Positions 56,598 to 64,000 of a stretch of DNA of 64,000 nt are shown piece after piece. Under the pieces are notes generated by a model, which was given only the letters and a program-made list of their open reading frames with translations, ran no database searches and was not told where the DNA came from. The DNA comes from Dokdonella_A sp963834755. GTDB taxonomy: Bacteria; Pseudomonadota; Gammaproteobacteria; Xanthomonadales; Rhodanobacteraceae. The stretch covers positions 62,001-126,000 of the forward strand of contig CAWICQ010000013.1 of assembly GCA_963834755.1 (NCBI GenBank), in the 5' to 3' direction. Made by a program: the position numbers and the translations under genes. How positions within the stretch are numbered: the stretch's first letter is position 1; each line of letters begins with the position of its first letter.

Positions 56598-57289
56598 TGC
56601 CGCAAACGAGCACGCTCGTGCGGCTGCGACAAGTCGTCTGGATCGCGCTCGTCACAGGCGTGATGCTGACCGACTGGGAATTCGCAATCGTGATCGCGAG
56701 CGTGCTCGCCTTCGCGGCCATCGCATTCGAAACGCGCGCGCCGCTGCGCGAGGTCGGCATGGCGCGTCCGCCTTCGATCCTGCGCACGATCGCGTTCGGG
56801 CTCGGCTTCGGCATCGCGCTCGTCGCGTTTTCGAAACTGCTGTTGACGCCGATCGTCGAAGCGATCACCGGCATCCCGCGCGATCTTTCCGCGTTCGACG
56901 ACGTGCGCGGGGATGTCGCGCAATTCCTCGCCTGGATGCCGAGGATCTGGATCGGCGCCGCGATCTGCGAGGAAATCGTGTTCCGCGCGTTCCTGATCGG
57001 GCGGCTTGAAGCCGCGTTCGGCGGCGCGTCGCGCGTCGCGACCGCGGCAGCCGCGCTGCTGTCGAGCGCGCTGTTCGGCCTTGCGCATACGTACCAGGGT
57101 CCGACCGGCGTCCTGATCACCGCTGTGCTCGGGCTCATCTTCGCGTGCGTCTACGCGTACGGCGGGCGGAACCTTTGGCTCAACATCGTTGTGCACGGCG
57201 TGTACGACACGCTGAGCCTCGGGCTCGTGGCCTTCATTGTGACTAAAAATGTACTGGCCGGGGACATGCCCCTTGTCGCACGCGAGTGA
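56597..57289 (+). CDS. CPBP-family intramembrane glutamic endopeptidase
   Basis: 230 aa with about six to seven helices. The CAAX-protease-like motifs are EEIVFRAFL (Glu-Glu-x-x-x-Arg), FGLAHTYQG and NIVVHGVYD, which supply the glutamates and histidines of the Abi/CPBP active site. Its ATG overlaps the TAA of the kinase gene by one base, so translation is coupled to the sensor. Substrate unknown. Confidence 0.9.
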   Translation: MPQTSTLVRLRQVVWIALVTGVMLTDWEFAIVIASVLAFAAIAFETRAPLREVGMARPPSILRTIAFGLGFGIALVAFSKLLLTPIVEAITGIPRDLSAFDDVRGDVAQFLAWMPRIWIGAAICEEIVFRAFLIGRLEAAFGGASRVATAAAALLSSALFGLAHTYQGPTGVLITAVLGLIFACVYAYGGRNLWLNIVVHGVYDTLSLGLVAFIVTKNVLAGDMPLVARE

Positions 57290-57293
57290 CTTT

Positions 57294-57659
57294 ATGAAAG
57301 CTCTGCTGGGGCTGCTGTTCGGGGTCGCGCTTGGTGTCGTCGTCGTCCTTGCGGCCATGACATTCAGTTCCTTGAAACCGTTCGCCCCAGCTATTTTTGT
57401 CATTTGCGCCACGATCTGCTTGGTGGCGTCTTACGCTTCGCCAACGATACGAGTCTCGGCACAACGCCTGTTTGGGCTGTACGGAATCGTGTGCATTCCG
57501 GCTGCCGCCGACATCTGGCTAGCAAGCGGAACCGGTGGGCCACATATTGGCACCGCCGTCGCTTTTGCAGTGATGATCCTCATGTTCGTTGGCGTCGTAT
57601 CACTTCTCATCGCGTTTTTTCTTGCCAAACCGGCTCGCGCCGCTTCTCGATCAGGGTGA
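57294..57659 (+). CDS. Hypothetical membrane protein
   Basis: 121 aa from the ATG at 57294. Four hydrophobic helices (LLGLLFGVALGVVVVLAAMT, FAPAIFVICATICLVASYAS, LFGLYGIVCIPAAADIWLAS, AFAVMILMFVGVVSLLIAFF). No family recognised. Codon use is visibly less GC-rich in third positions than in its neighbours, which suggests separate acquisition together with the next gene. It starts 4 bases after the CPBP gene. Confidence 0.6.
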   Translation: MKALLGLLFGVALGVVVVLAAMTFSSLKPFAPAIFVICATICLVASYASPTIRVSAQRLFGLYGIVCIPAAADIWLASGTGGPHIGTAVAFAVMILMFVGVVSLLIAFFLAKPARAASRSG

Positions 57660-57733
57660 AGCGCGATCAATCGACGATGTCGGGATAACCGCCCGCGAGA
57701 GGCGTACTTCCACCCCTGTGATTCGTCACAGAT

Positions 57734-57759
57734 GCCGTTTGATCGCAGAATCAAACGGC
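57734..57759 (+). terminator. Terminator-like hairpin before the Sel1-repeat gene
   Basis: Perfect 10-bp stem GCCGTTTGAT / ATCAAACGGC with a 6-base loop, followed by CTTGTTCC, a weak T tract. Probably ends the kinase-CPBP-membrane protein transcript. Confidence 0.55.
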
Positions 57760-57796
57760 CTTGTTCCACCAGAAAATCTCTGGGAGGCCGTTCCTA

Positions 57797-58339
57797 ATGG
57801 TGAAGTATTTAGCCCTGCTCGTTCTCGGAGCCACTTCGGCGAGTGCCGTCGACGAGCCCGATTTCGACCGAGTGTTTCCGAGCGTCTATGACGACGTCCT
57901 CTTCAACGCGAAGACCGCGTACCAGAGCAAGCGTTACGAAGAGGCGTTCCCGCTAATGAAGAAGGCGGCATGCGCGGGCGACAAGGAGAGCCAGTGGATG
58001 GTCGGGCACATGTACCTGCTCGGCCAAGGCGTGCAGCGCGACGATATGACCGGCTACGCGTGGATCAAGGTCGCGGCAGAGTTCAATTCAGCCGAGTACA
58101 AGGGCACCGTCGACAAAATCGAGAAGGCGATTGATCCGGAGCAGCTTCCCTTCGCCCAAGCCGAGGCGCGCAAGTTCGTCGACAACTACGGCCTCCGCTC
58201 GACCCAAATGAGCTGCAACCGCGCGGCGTCGCAGCACGGGCACATCATGGATCGCATTGTCTGCACGCCGCGTTACGACGGGCAACTCGCGCTGCTACGT
58301 AAGTGCGTAACCGACCTATCGACGGCTCGGCCGCCTTAA
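57797..58339 (+). CDS. Sel1-repeat-containing secreted protein
   Basis: 180 aa from the ATG at 57797, after GGGAGG. Signal peptide MVKYLALLVLGATSASA. A Sel1/TPR-like repeat is at about residues 50-105 (AFPLMKKAACAGDKESQWMV, GHMYLLGQGVQRDDMTGYAW, IKVAAEFN). The rest is not recognised; cysteines at the end (MSCNRAAS, VCTPRYDG, LRKCVTD) may form disulfides. Such proteins often mediate protein contacts in the periplasm. Base composition is less GC-rich than in the flanking genes. Confidence 0.75.
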   Translation: MVKYLALLVLGATSASAVDEPDFDRVFPSVYDDVLFNAKTAYQSKRYEEAFPLMKKAACAGDKESQWMVGHMYLLGQGVQRDDMTGYAWIKVAAEFNSAEYKGTVDKIEKAIDPEQLPFAQAEARKFVDNYGLRSTQMSCNRAASQHGHIMDRIVCTPRYDGQLALLRKCVTDLSTARPP

Positions 58340-58403
58340 ATCGTGTGGATGTGAGACACACTGATGAAGTTCCATAGTCCACGAGCGATTGCAGGGCACC
58401 TGT

Positions 58404-59472
58404 CTAGCGTGACCTGGCGCTGAGCTGATGTGCCGTGTCGACGAGCACCGCGACGTGCGCGGGATCGATGTCCGGCGTGATGCCATGGCCGAGATTGAAC
58501 ACGTGGCCCGGATGCGGTCCGAAATCGTCGAGCACTGCGCGCACTTCGCTACGAATCGCATCCGGATTGGCGGCCAGGACGACCGGATCGAGGTTGCCTT
58601 GCAGCGCGACGCGATCACCGACGCGAGCGCGCGCTTCGCCGATCGAGATCGTCCAGTCGACGCCGAGTGCTGTGCAACCGATATCCGCGAGCGCTTCGAG
58701 ATGCGTGTTCGCTCCCTTGGAGAAAAGGATGATCGGCACGTCGCGCGCATGAGCGTCCGCTTTCAGCAGCGCGACGATCTCGCCAAGCCAGCGCAGCGAG
58801 AATTCGCGAAACTGTGCCGGTGCAAGCAATCCGCCCCAGGTATCGAACACCATCAGCGCCTGCGCGCCGGCGGCGGCTTGACCGGCAAGATACGCGGCGA
58901 CCGATCGGGCGAGTGTGCCGAGAAGTTTCTGCATCAACGGCGCATCGTTCCAGGCGAGCGCTTTCGCGCGCGCGAAGCTCGCCGAGCCTTGGCCTTCGAT
59001 CATGTAGCAGGCGAGCGTCCACGGGCTGCCGGAAAAACCAATCAGCGGCGCGCGAGTCGCCGAGCTCGCGGCGGATCAGGCGCACGGCGTCCATCACATA
59101 GCCGAGGTCGGCTTCCGGATCCGGCACGCCGAGTTTGCCGATATCAGCTGCGCTGCGCAGCGGATGCGCGAGCTTGGGTCCTTCGCCTTCGACGAAATGC
59201 AGACCCAGCCCCATCGCGTCGGGAATCGTCAGGATGTCGGAAAAGAGAATCGCCGCGTCGAGCGCGAAACGCGCGAGCGGCTGCAACGTGACTTCGCAGG
59301 CGAGCTCCGGCGTCTTGGCGAGCGCGAGAAAACTCCCGGCGCGTTCGCGCGTTGCGCGATATTCCGGCAGATAGCGGCCGGCCTGGCGCATGATCCACAC
59401 CGGCGTCATGTCGACGGGTTCGCGGCGAAGTGCGCGCAGGAACCGGTAATCGCGCGCGGAACTCTCGGACAT
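58404..59472 (-). CDS. hemE: Uroporphyrinogen decarboxylase (one frame break)
   Basis: Decarboxylates uroporphyrinogen III to coproporphyrinogen III in heme synthesis. Starts MSESSARDYRFLRALRREPV at 59472 with AAGGA six bases before; another ATG is at 59478. The substrate motif RQAGRYLPEYR lies at 29-39 and LFSDILTIPDAMGLGLHFVE carries the catalytic Asp. The frame breaks near 59046-59056, where removing one base joins RRELGDS to APLIGFSGSPWTLACYMIEG. The C-terminal half is intact (FNLGHGITPDIDPAHVAVLV). Repaired length is 355 aa, as expected. The enzyme is normally essential, so sequencing error is likely. Confidence 0.93.
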
Positions 59473-59565
59473 TCGCATTCCTTTCCTGGAGTGAACGTTG
59501 AAGCCTCGATCGCAGAAGGCCCGCATGGAATTTCCGCGTCGCGAGCGCTCGACGCGCGACGTGTT

Positions 59566-59826
59566 TCAGCCGACACTCGGCCCGTCGAGCCCCTGACTGA
59601 ACATGACGCGAAATCCGCGACGGATCTGCGCATCGCGCGCATGCTCGAACGCGCTCAACGCGGCGTCGCGTTCGAGAAACACTTCGCGCTTGCTGCTCGC
59701 GCGCCCACCTTGTTGTCCCCATTCGCGGAACAGCGTCCAGCCGCCGAGCAGATCCTGCTGCAGCACGATCTGGTAATAGCGCGGCGCTTCGGCTCCGGCG
59801 GTCTGGGATTGCATGAACAGGCGCAT
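59566..59826 (-). CDS. WGR domain-containing protein
   Basis: 86 aa. The WGR motif is present as FREWGQQGGR within YYQIVLQQDLLGGWTLFREW, followed by a KREVFLERDAALSAFE segment. WGR domains bind nucleic acid ends in eukaryotic PARPs; stand-alone bacterial versions have unknown roles. It lies between hemE and aroB on the same strand. Confidence 0.85.
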   Translation of the reverse strand: MRLFMQSQTAGAEAPRYYQIVLQQDLLGGWTLFREWGQQGGRASSKREVFLERDAALSAFEHARDAQIRRGFRVMFSQGLDGPSVG

Positions 59827-59879
59827 AGGCGGTCGATTTTACCCGAGTCGGCCGCTCGGGCCCGCTCGAAACAGAGCGG

Positions 59880-60960
59880 CTAACCCGATGCGAGCACCGC
59901 GCGAACTTCGCCTTCGTCCACGTCCGGCACGATTTCGGCGTGTCCCAGCCGCTGCCAGAGCACGAGTCGCAGCCGGCCGCTGATGTTTTTCTTGTCCAGG
60001 CGCATGCGCGCCAGCAGCGCGTCGGGATCGGCGTTGCGGGGCAGCGTCGTCGGCAGATCGAGACGGGTCAATAGCGCGGCGAGTCGCGCCGCGTCTTGCG
60101 GAGCTGCACGTCCGCTGCGCGCGGAAAGTTCGGCCGCCAGCACCATGCCGATCGCGACGGCTTCGCCGTGCAGGAGTTTGCCGTAACCGTCCGCGGCTTC
60201 GATCGCGTGCCCGAACGTGTGCCCGAAGTTCAAGAGCGCGCGTTCGCCGAGCTCGCGTTCGTCGCGCGCAACGACAGCGGCCTTGTAGCAGCAGCTGGCG
60301 GCGATCGCTTCGGTGAGCGCAGTGGCATCGCGCGCGTTGAGTGCGTCGACATTCGCTTCGAGCCAGGCGAAGAATTCCGCATCGCCGATCGCGCCGTACT
60401 TGACGACTTCGGCGAGGCCCGCGGCGTACTCGCGCGCGGGCAAAGTCTTGAGTGTCGACGTGTCGGCGAAGACGGCGCGCGGCTGATGAAACGCACCGAC
60501 GAGATTCTTGCCGGCGGCAAGATTGACACCGGTCTTGCCGCCCACCGATGAATCGACCATCGCCAGCAACGTCGTCGGCATCTGCACGAAATCGACACCG
60601 CGCATCCACGATGCCGCGACGAAGCCGGCGAGATCTCCGATCACGCCGCCGCCAAGCGCGATGACGGCGCAGTCGCGGCTCGCGCCGATCGCGGCCAGCG
60701 TTTCGAAAATACGCGTCGCGTGTGTCGAGCGTTTTCGACGTTTCGCCGGCCGGCAGAACGATCGTGTCGTGCGTCAGCGAAGCGAGACCGTCGCGGACCC
60801 GCGCGAGGTACAGCGGCGCAACGTGCACGTCGGTCACGACGACGGCATGTCGTCCGCGCAACGCCGTGCGCCATGCACCGGCGTCGTCGAGCAAGCCGGA
60901 GCCGATCCAGATCGGATAGCTGCGTTCGCCGAGCGCGACGTCGACGCGCGCCGTGCTCAC
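59880..60960 (-). CDS. aroB: 3-dehydroquinate synthase (one frame break)
   Basis: Second step of the shikimate pathway, converting DAHP to 3-dehydroquinate with NAD+ and a metal. The GTG at 60960 overlaps the aroK stop as GTGA. The N-terminal part (VDVALGERSYPIWIGSGLLD, VVVTDVHVAPLY, VLPAGETSKTLDT) and the C-terminal part (GGGVIGDLAGFVAASWMRGV, TTLLAMVDSSVGGKTGVNL, NFGHTFGHAIEA, HGEAVAIGM) are complete but in different frames; removing one base near 60716-60724 restores TRIFETLAAIGASRDCAVIA. Repaired length is 359 aa. Coupled to aroK. Sequencing error is likely. Confidence 0.94.
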
Positions 60961-61508
60961 GCGGCGGCTCCGGTGTTGCCGCGCTGCCATTGCGTTTCAA
61001 GCAGGCCAACGATGTGACGCGCCGTGTGCGCACTGTTGCCGGTGCCGCTCGATGGAATGCGCAGATCAGCGACTTCGGCATACAGCGGATTGCGCTCGGC
61101 GGCGAGCTGTTCGAGACGAGCGCGCCGATCCGGCGCGTGCAGTAGTGGACGCTGACGGTCGCGCGCGAGCCGCGCGAGCTGTGATTCGATCGTCGCGTCG
61201 AGCCAGATCACGAAGCCGCGTTCGCGGAGTACTTGTCGGTTCGCTTCGCTGAGCACTGCGCCGCCGCCCGTCGACAGCACGATTCCGCTTCCCGCGGCGA
61301 GCTCGGCGAGCGTCGCGGTTTCGCGCCGGCGAAACCCCGCTTCGCCTTCGAGATCGAACACCAGGCTGATCGCGGCGCCGGTGTGCGATTCGATTTCGTG
61401 GTCGAGATCGTGGAACGGCATCGCGAGAAGCTCGGCAACGTGCCGCCCGACCGTCGTCTTGCCGGCGCCCATCGGGCCGATGAAGATCAGGTTGGGCGCG
61501 GGATTCAT
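60957..61508 (-). CDS. aroK: Shikimate kinase
   Basis: Phosphorylates shikimate at the 3-hydroxyl with ATP. 183 aa from the ATG at 61508. The P-loop GPMGAGKTTVGRHVA starts at residue 11; the shikimate site shows FHDLDHEIESHTG, FRRRETATL and STGGGAVLSE. A lid segment RDRQRPLLHA follows. Start is 27 bases from the divergent xrtH start at 61536. Coupled to aroB by GTGA overlap. Confidence 0.97.
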   Translation of the reverse strand: MNPAPNLIFIGPMGAGKTTVGRHVAELLAMPFHDLDHEIESHTGAAISLVFDLEGEAGFRRRETATLAELAAGSGIVLSTGGGAVLSEANRQVLRERGFVIWLDATIESQLARLARDRQRPLLHAPDRRARLEQLAAERNPLYAEVADLRIPSSGTGNSAHTARHIVGLLETQWQRGNTGAAA

Positions 61509-61535
61509 GCCGGGATTATCGCTTATGCTTGGCCC

Positions 61536-62039
61536 ATGCTGAGGTTTTTGCTGCTCTTTCTCGTCTATCTCGCCGTGCTCTTCACGCTCGAGCTGCTGCA
61601 GCCGGTCGATCGTTACGTGATCCTGCCGTTCACCGCGGCGATCGCCAAGATCAGCGTCGGCATCGTCGGCCTGTTCGATGCGCACGCGATCGCCTACGGC
61701 AAGATCCTCGAGAGCACCACCAACCATTTCGCGATCTCGATCGAACGCGGCTGCAACGGCGTCGAGGCGGTGATCATCCTGGTTTCGGCGATGCTGGCTT
61801 TTCCGGCGCCGTGGAAGCATCGCCTGATCGGCATCGGCCTCGGCTTTCTCGCGATCCAGGCGCTGAACCTGGTGCGCATCATCAGCCTGTTCTATCTCGG
61901 CCAGTGGAATCGCGTCTGGTTCGACTGGTTCCATCTTTACCTCTGGCAGGCGCTGATCGTGCTCGATGCGCTGGTCGCGTTCCTGATCTGGCTGCGCTAC
62001 TTGCCGCGGCAGAAAGCGCCTGCGCTCGCCGTCCCCTGA
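61536..62039 (+). CDS. xrtH: Exosortase H (XrtH)
   Basis: Membrane cysteine protease/transpeptidase of the exosortase family, 167 aa with several helices. The catalytic triad is visible: Cys73 in ERGCNGVEA, Arg114 in NLVRIISLFYLG and His133 in WFHLYLWQ. The short length and the ERGCNGVEAVIIL block fit the H class, which is known to process proteins with an IPTLxxWG-type C-terminal sorting signal. No such signal was found in this window, so its substrates are elsewhere. Divergent from aroK. Confidence 0.88.
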   Translation: MLRFLLLFLVYLAVLFTLELLQPVDRYVILPFTAAIAKISVGIVGLFDAHAIAYGKILESTTNHFAISIERGCNGVEAVIILVSAMLAFPAPWKHRLIGIGLGFLAIQALNLVRIISLFYLGQWNRVWFDWFHLYLWQALIVLDALVAFLIWLRYLPRQKAPALAVP

Positions 62040-62162
62040 GGCGAGTCGTTGCATCGTCGCGAGAGCCGGCGACGCCGAAACCTGCCGATTACTGGCCTGA
62101 AAACGCTGGAATCGTGCGAAAAAAAACCCGTGCGGAATCTCGCTGCCGCTTCCTTGCGGCTT

Positions 62163-62171
62163 TGCTATAGT
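62163..62171 (+). promoter_or_regulatory. Extended -10 promoter for dodecin
   Basis: TGCTATAGT is an extended -10 (TGn TATAGT) lying 32 bases before the dodecin ATG. No strong -35 is seen, which fits extended -10 promoters. Confidence 0.5.
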
Positions 62172-62203
62172 GGCTCTGGACTCGATACGCGGAGGATTCG
62201 CAC

Positions 62204-62407
62204 ATGACAGTCGCCAAGGTCATCGAACTAAGCAGCTCGTCCAGCAAGGGCATCGAAGACGCCGTTCAGACCGGCCTGAGCAAGGTCTCCAAGACGGTCA
62301 AGAACATCAAGAGCGCGTGGGTCAACGAGATCCGGGCGATCGTCGGCGAAGACGGCAGCGTGATCGAGTGGCGCGTGAACATGCGGATCAACTTCATCGT
62401 CGAATGA
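62204..62407 (+). CDS. Dodecin
   Basis: 67 aa, a flavin-binding dodecamer that stores or buffers riboflavin or FMN. The sequence follows the family: KVIELSSSSSKGIEDAVQTG, LSKVSKTVKNIKSAWVNEIR, then a strand with IEWRVNMRINFIVE. The CGGAGGAT Shine-Dalgarno is clear. Followed by a GC-rich hairpin and a response-regulator gene. Confidence 0.95.
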   Translation: MTVAKVIELSSSSSKGIEDAVQTGLSKVSKTVKNIKSAWVNEIRAIVGEDGSVIEWRVNMRINFIVE

Positions 62408-62414
62408 GGGCGCC

Positions 62415-62439
62415 GCCGGTGGTCGGACGACCCGCCGGC
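62415..62439 (+). terminator. GC-rich hairpin between dodecin and response regulator
   Basis: GCCGG-T-GGTC, loop GGAC, GACC-C-GCCGGC. No T run follows, so it may attenuate rather than end transcription into the next gene, which starts at 62454. Confidence 0.4.
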
Positions 62440-62453
62440 GACTACAGCGCGCT

Positions 62454-63155
62454 GTGAAGAAACGCGATCAGGTGATCGGGCTGCTCGAGGACGATGCGGA
62501 TCAAGCCGCCGTCGTCGCCGCGTGGCTCGAAGAAGCCGGCTACGCGGTACGCATATTCCGCACGGCGGCGGAATTCCGCCGGCGCCAGGGCGGCGAAGCG
62601 ATCGATCTGCTGTTGCTCGACTGGATGCTGCCCGACACGCCGGGCATCGAAGTGATCGGCTGGATCCGCGCGTCGGCCAACAACCAGCTGCCGGTCATTT
62701 TTCTCACCGCGCGCGGCAACGAGGAAGATCTCGTGCGCGGACTCGCCAGCGGCGGCGACGATTACGTGATCAAGCCGCCGAAACAGCGCGAGCTGCTGGC
62801 GCGCGTCAACGCGCTGTTGCGACGGCAGGGCGGCGGCAACGGCGAAAAAGATGGCCAACTCCAGCTGCCGCCGTACTGCGTCGATACGCAGCGCCGGCGC
62901 ATCAGCATCAACGGTCGCGATATCGAACTGACGCAGCGCGAGTTCGACCTCGCTCATTTCCTGTTCCGCCGTCAGGGCCGCATCGTCGGCCGCGATGCGC
63001 TGCTCGAAAACGTCTGGAATCTCAACGCCGCGGTATCGACGCGCACGGTGGACACGCACGTGAGCCGCCTGCGCAAGAAACTCGATCTGAACGGCGAAAA
63101 CGGCTGGCGTCTGGCCGCGATCTACCAGCACGGCTACCGCCTGGAGCAGGTCTGA
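62454..63155 (+). CDS. OmpR/PhoB-family response regulator (orphan)
   Basis: 233 aa from a GTG. The receiver domain has acidic residues at LLEDDADQ, the phospho-acceptor Asp56 in LLLLDWMLPD, Thr in LTARGNEE and Lys in YVIKPPKQ. The C-terminal winged helix reads RDIELTQREFDLAHFLFRRQ, STRTVDTHVSRLRKKL and AIYQHGYRLEQV. No sensor kinase is adjacent; the hybrid kinase at 53009 lacks an output domain but is 6 kb away, so pairing is speculative. Confidence 0.92.
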   Translation: MKKRDQVIGLLEDDADQAAVVAAWLEEAGYAVRIFRTAAEFRRRQGGEAIDLLLLDWMLPDTPGIEVIGWIRASANNQLPVIFLTARGNEEDLVRGLASGGDDYVIKPPKQRELLARVNALLRRQGGGNGEKDGQLQLPPYCVDTQRRRISINGRDIELTQREFDLAHFLFRRQGRIVGRDALLENVWNLNAAVSTRTVDTHVSRLRKKLDLNGENGWRLAAIYQHGYRLEQV

Positions 63156-63323
63156 ATCGCCGAAAGTCCGGCGGCGGCGCACAATCGGGCTATCGTATCG
63201 GCAACGGGGGATGTCGTCGTGAGCAAGCCAGCAAAACCGGCGCACAGGAAAGCCGTGGAGCTGCGCGCGCGCGCAGCCGAACGCGCGACGGCGCGCGCAC
63301 GCACGCAAGGCAGGAGCAAGGCC

Positions 63324-63875
63324 ATGGCAGAAAACAAGAAGGCGGCGGCCGACGGCGCCGCCGATCGCAACGTCGATCAGATCCGCGACATTCTGTTCGG
63401 CGGCCAGATGCGCGATTACGAACGGCGCTTCCAGGAGCTCAACCAGCGCCTCGAAGCGGAGCTCGCGCGCCTGCGCGAGGCGCAGGACAAGCGCCTTTCG
63501 CAGATCGACAAACGCGTCGACGATCAGCTCGAGAAAATCGGCAAGCTGCTGCGCCAGGAAATCCAGGACCGCAATCGTTCGATCGACGATCTCGAATCGC
63601 GGCTGCAGCAGGCCTCGCGCACCGCGCGCGGCGAAGTCGCTGCATCGCTCGATGCACATGCGCAAGAACTTGCCGCGACGGACGAGCGATTGCGCGGCGT
63701 GCTCGCCGACATGCACAAGGCAACGAACACGCGCGCCGCTGAGGCTGATGCCGCGATGGCGCGGCTTAGCGCCGAGTTGCGTGGAGAGAAAGTCGGTCGC
63801 GAAGATCTTGCGGCACTTTTGACCGAATTCGCGCTGCGTCTCAAGGGCGATTTCGACTTGCCGTCGGCCAAATAG
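63324..63875 (+). CDS. Hypothetical coiled-coil protein
   Basis: 183 aa from the ATG at 63324, chosen because AGGAG stands 7 bases before it; a GTG at 63219 would add 35 Arg/Ala-rich residues. The sequence has DQIRDILFGGQMRDYERRFQ, then long heptad-like stretches (LEAELARLREAQDKRLSQID; LEKIGKLLRQEIQDRNRSID; LRGVLADMHKATNTRAAEAD) that predict coiled coil. The end DLAALLTEFALRLKGDFDLP is conserved-looking. Family not recognised; cytoplasmic. Confidence 0.7.
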   Translation: MAENKKAAADGAADRNVDQIRDILFGGQMRDYERRFQELNQRLEAELARLREAQDKRLSQIDKRVDDQLEKIGKLLRQEIQDRNRSIDDLESRLQQASRTARGEVAASLDAHAQELAATDERLRGVLADMHKATNTRAAEADAAMARLSAELRGEKVGREDLAALLTEFALRLKGDFDLPSAK

Positions 63876-63908
63876 CGGAGAGCCGCGATCACCGCCGTAC
63901 CGGCACCG

Positions 63909-64000
63909 ATGACTCACGCGGAATCCGGAAACGGCGACCGCGATGGGGCGGTGATGCCGCGCGGCGCTGCGATTGCCGATGCACCGGCCGAGAATGCGCG
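63909..64000 (+). CDS. Possible start of the next gene (cut by window end)
   Basis: An ATG at 63909 opens a frame to the window edge (MTHAESGNGDRDGAVMPRGA, AIADAPAENAR), 33 bases after the coiled-coil gene and on the same strand. Thirty residues of low-complexity Ala/Gly/Asp sequence are not enough to name it. Confidence 0.3.
   Translation, partial: MTHAESGNGDRDGAVMPRGAAIADAPAENA

Overview
The window reads as a GC-rich chromosomal segment of a gammaproteobacterium of the Xanthomonadales (Lysobacterales), most like Rhodanobacteraceae. Supporting points are the block rpsB-tsf-pyrH-frr-uppS-cdsA-dxr-rseP-bamA divergent from map-glnD-dapD-arsC-dapE, an exosortase of the XrtH type beside aroK-aroB, and several secreted proteins that end in an IFxNGFD-like tail. 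No tRNA, rRNA, CRISPR array, insertion sequence or prophage was seen.

Layout. 1-9960 (minus strand) is the housekeeping block: translation factors, UMP kinase, lipid-carrier, phospholipid and isoprenoid synthesis, then the site-2 protease RseP and BamA (cut by the window edge). 10262-16535 (plus) holds Met aminopeptidase, GlnD, DapD, an ArsC-like reductase and DapE, with a slipin remnant between dapD and arsC. 16669-23091 is an accessory locus of two paralogous secreted proteins bracketing a secreted pentaheme cytochrome c; it ends in a strong terminator. 23341-29747 (minus) has a penicillin-acylase-family hydrolase, a secreted beta-helix protein and ParC. 29923-34590 has a secreted cupredoxin, two related small secreted proteins, a LysR regulator and a divergent ECF-like sigma factor. 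34657-41232 has cyclopropane fatty acid synthase, a fluoride-riboswitch-controlled crcB-DUF190 unit, a Bcr/CflA transporter, a phospholipase D lipoprotein and a TVP38-plus-endonuclease fusion. 41398-48080 has serine dehydratase, a CxxC protein, DUF2501, an amino-acid permease and a large secreted beta-propeller protein. 48151-52867 has two DUF697-type GTPases bracketing YceI, cytochrome b561 and YceI. 53009-58339 has a Reg_prop hybrid sensor kinase, a CPBP protease and two poorly characterised genes of less GC-rich composition. 58404-63875 has hemE, a WGR protein, aroB, aroK, xrtH, dodecin, a response regulator and a coiled-coil protein.

Two general observations. First, a C-terminal tail of the form D-x-I-F-x-N-G-F-D ends two secreted proteins exactly; a variant (IFANDFDP) ends a third, and an internal copy sits in the cytochrome. 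One of the two paralogous secreted proteins has the tail and the other lacks it. Second, from about 34.9 to 60.7 kb I count 17 places where an otherwise conserved reading frame jumps by one base (14 like +1, 3 like -1), including in hemE and aroB, whereas the first 34.9 kb shows none. This looks like base-calling error in part of the assembly rather than gene decay, so the affected genes are annotated across their frame breaks.
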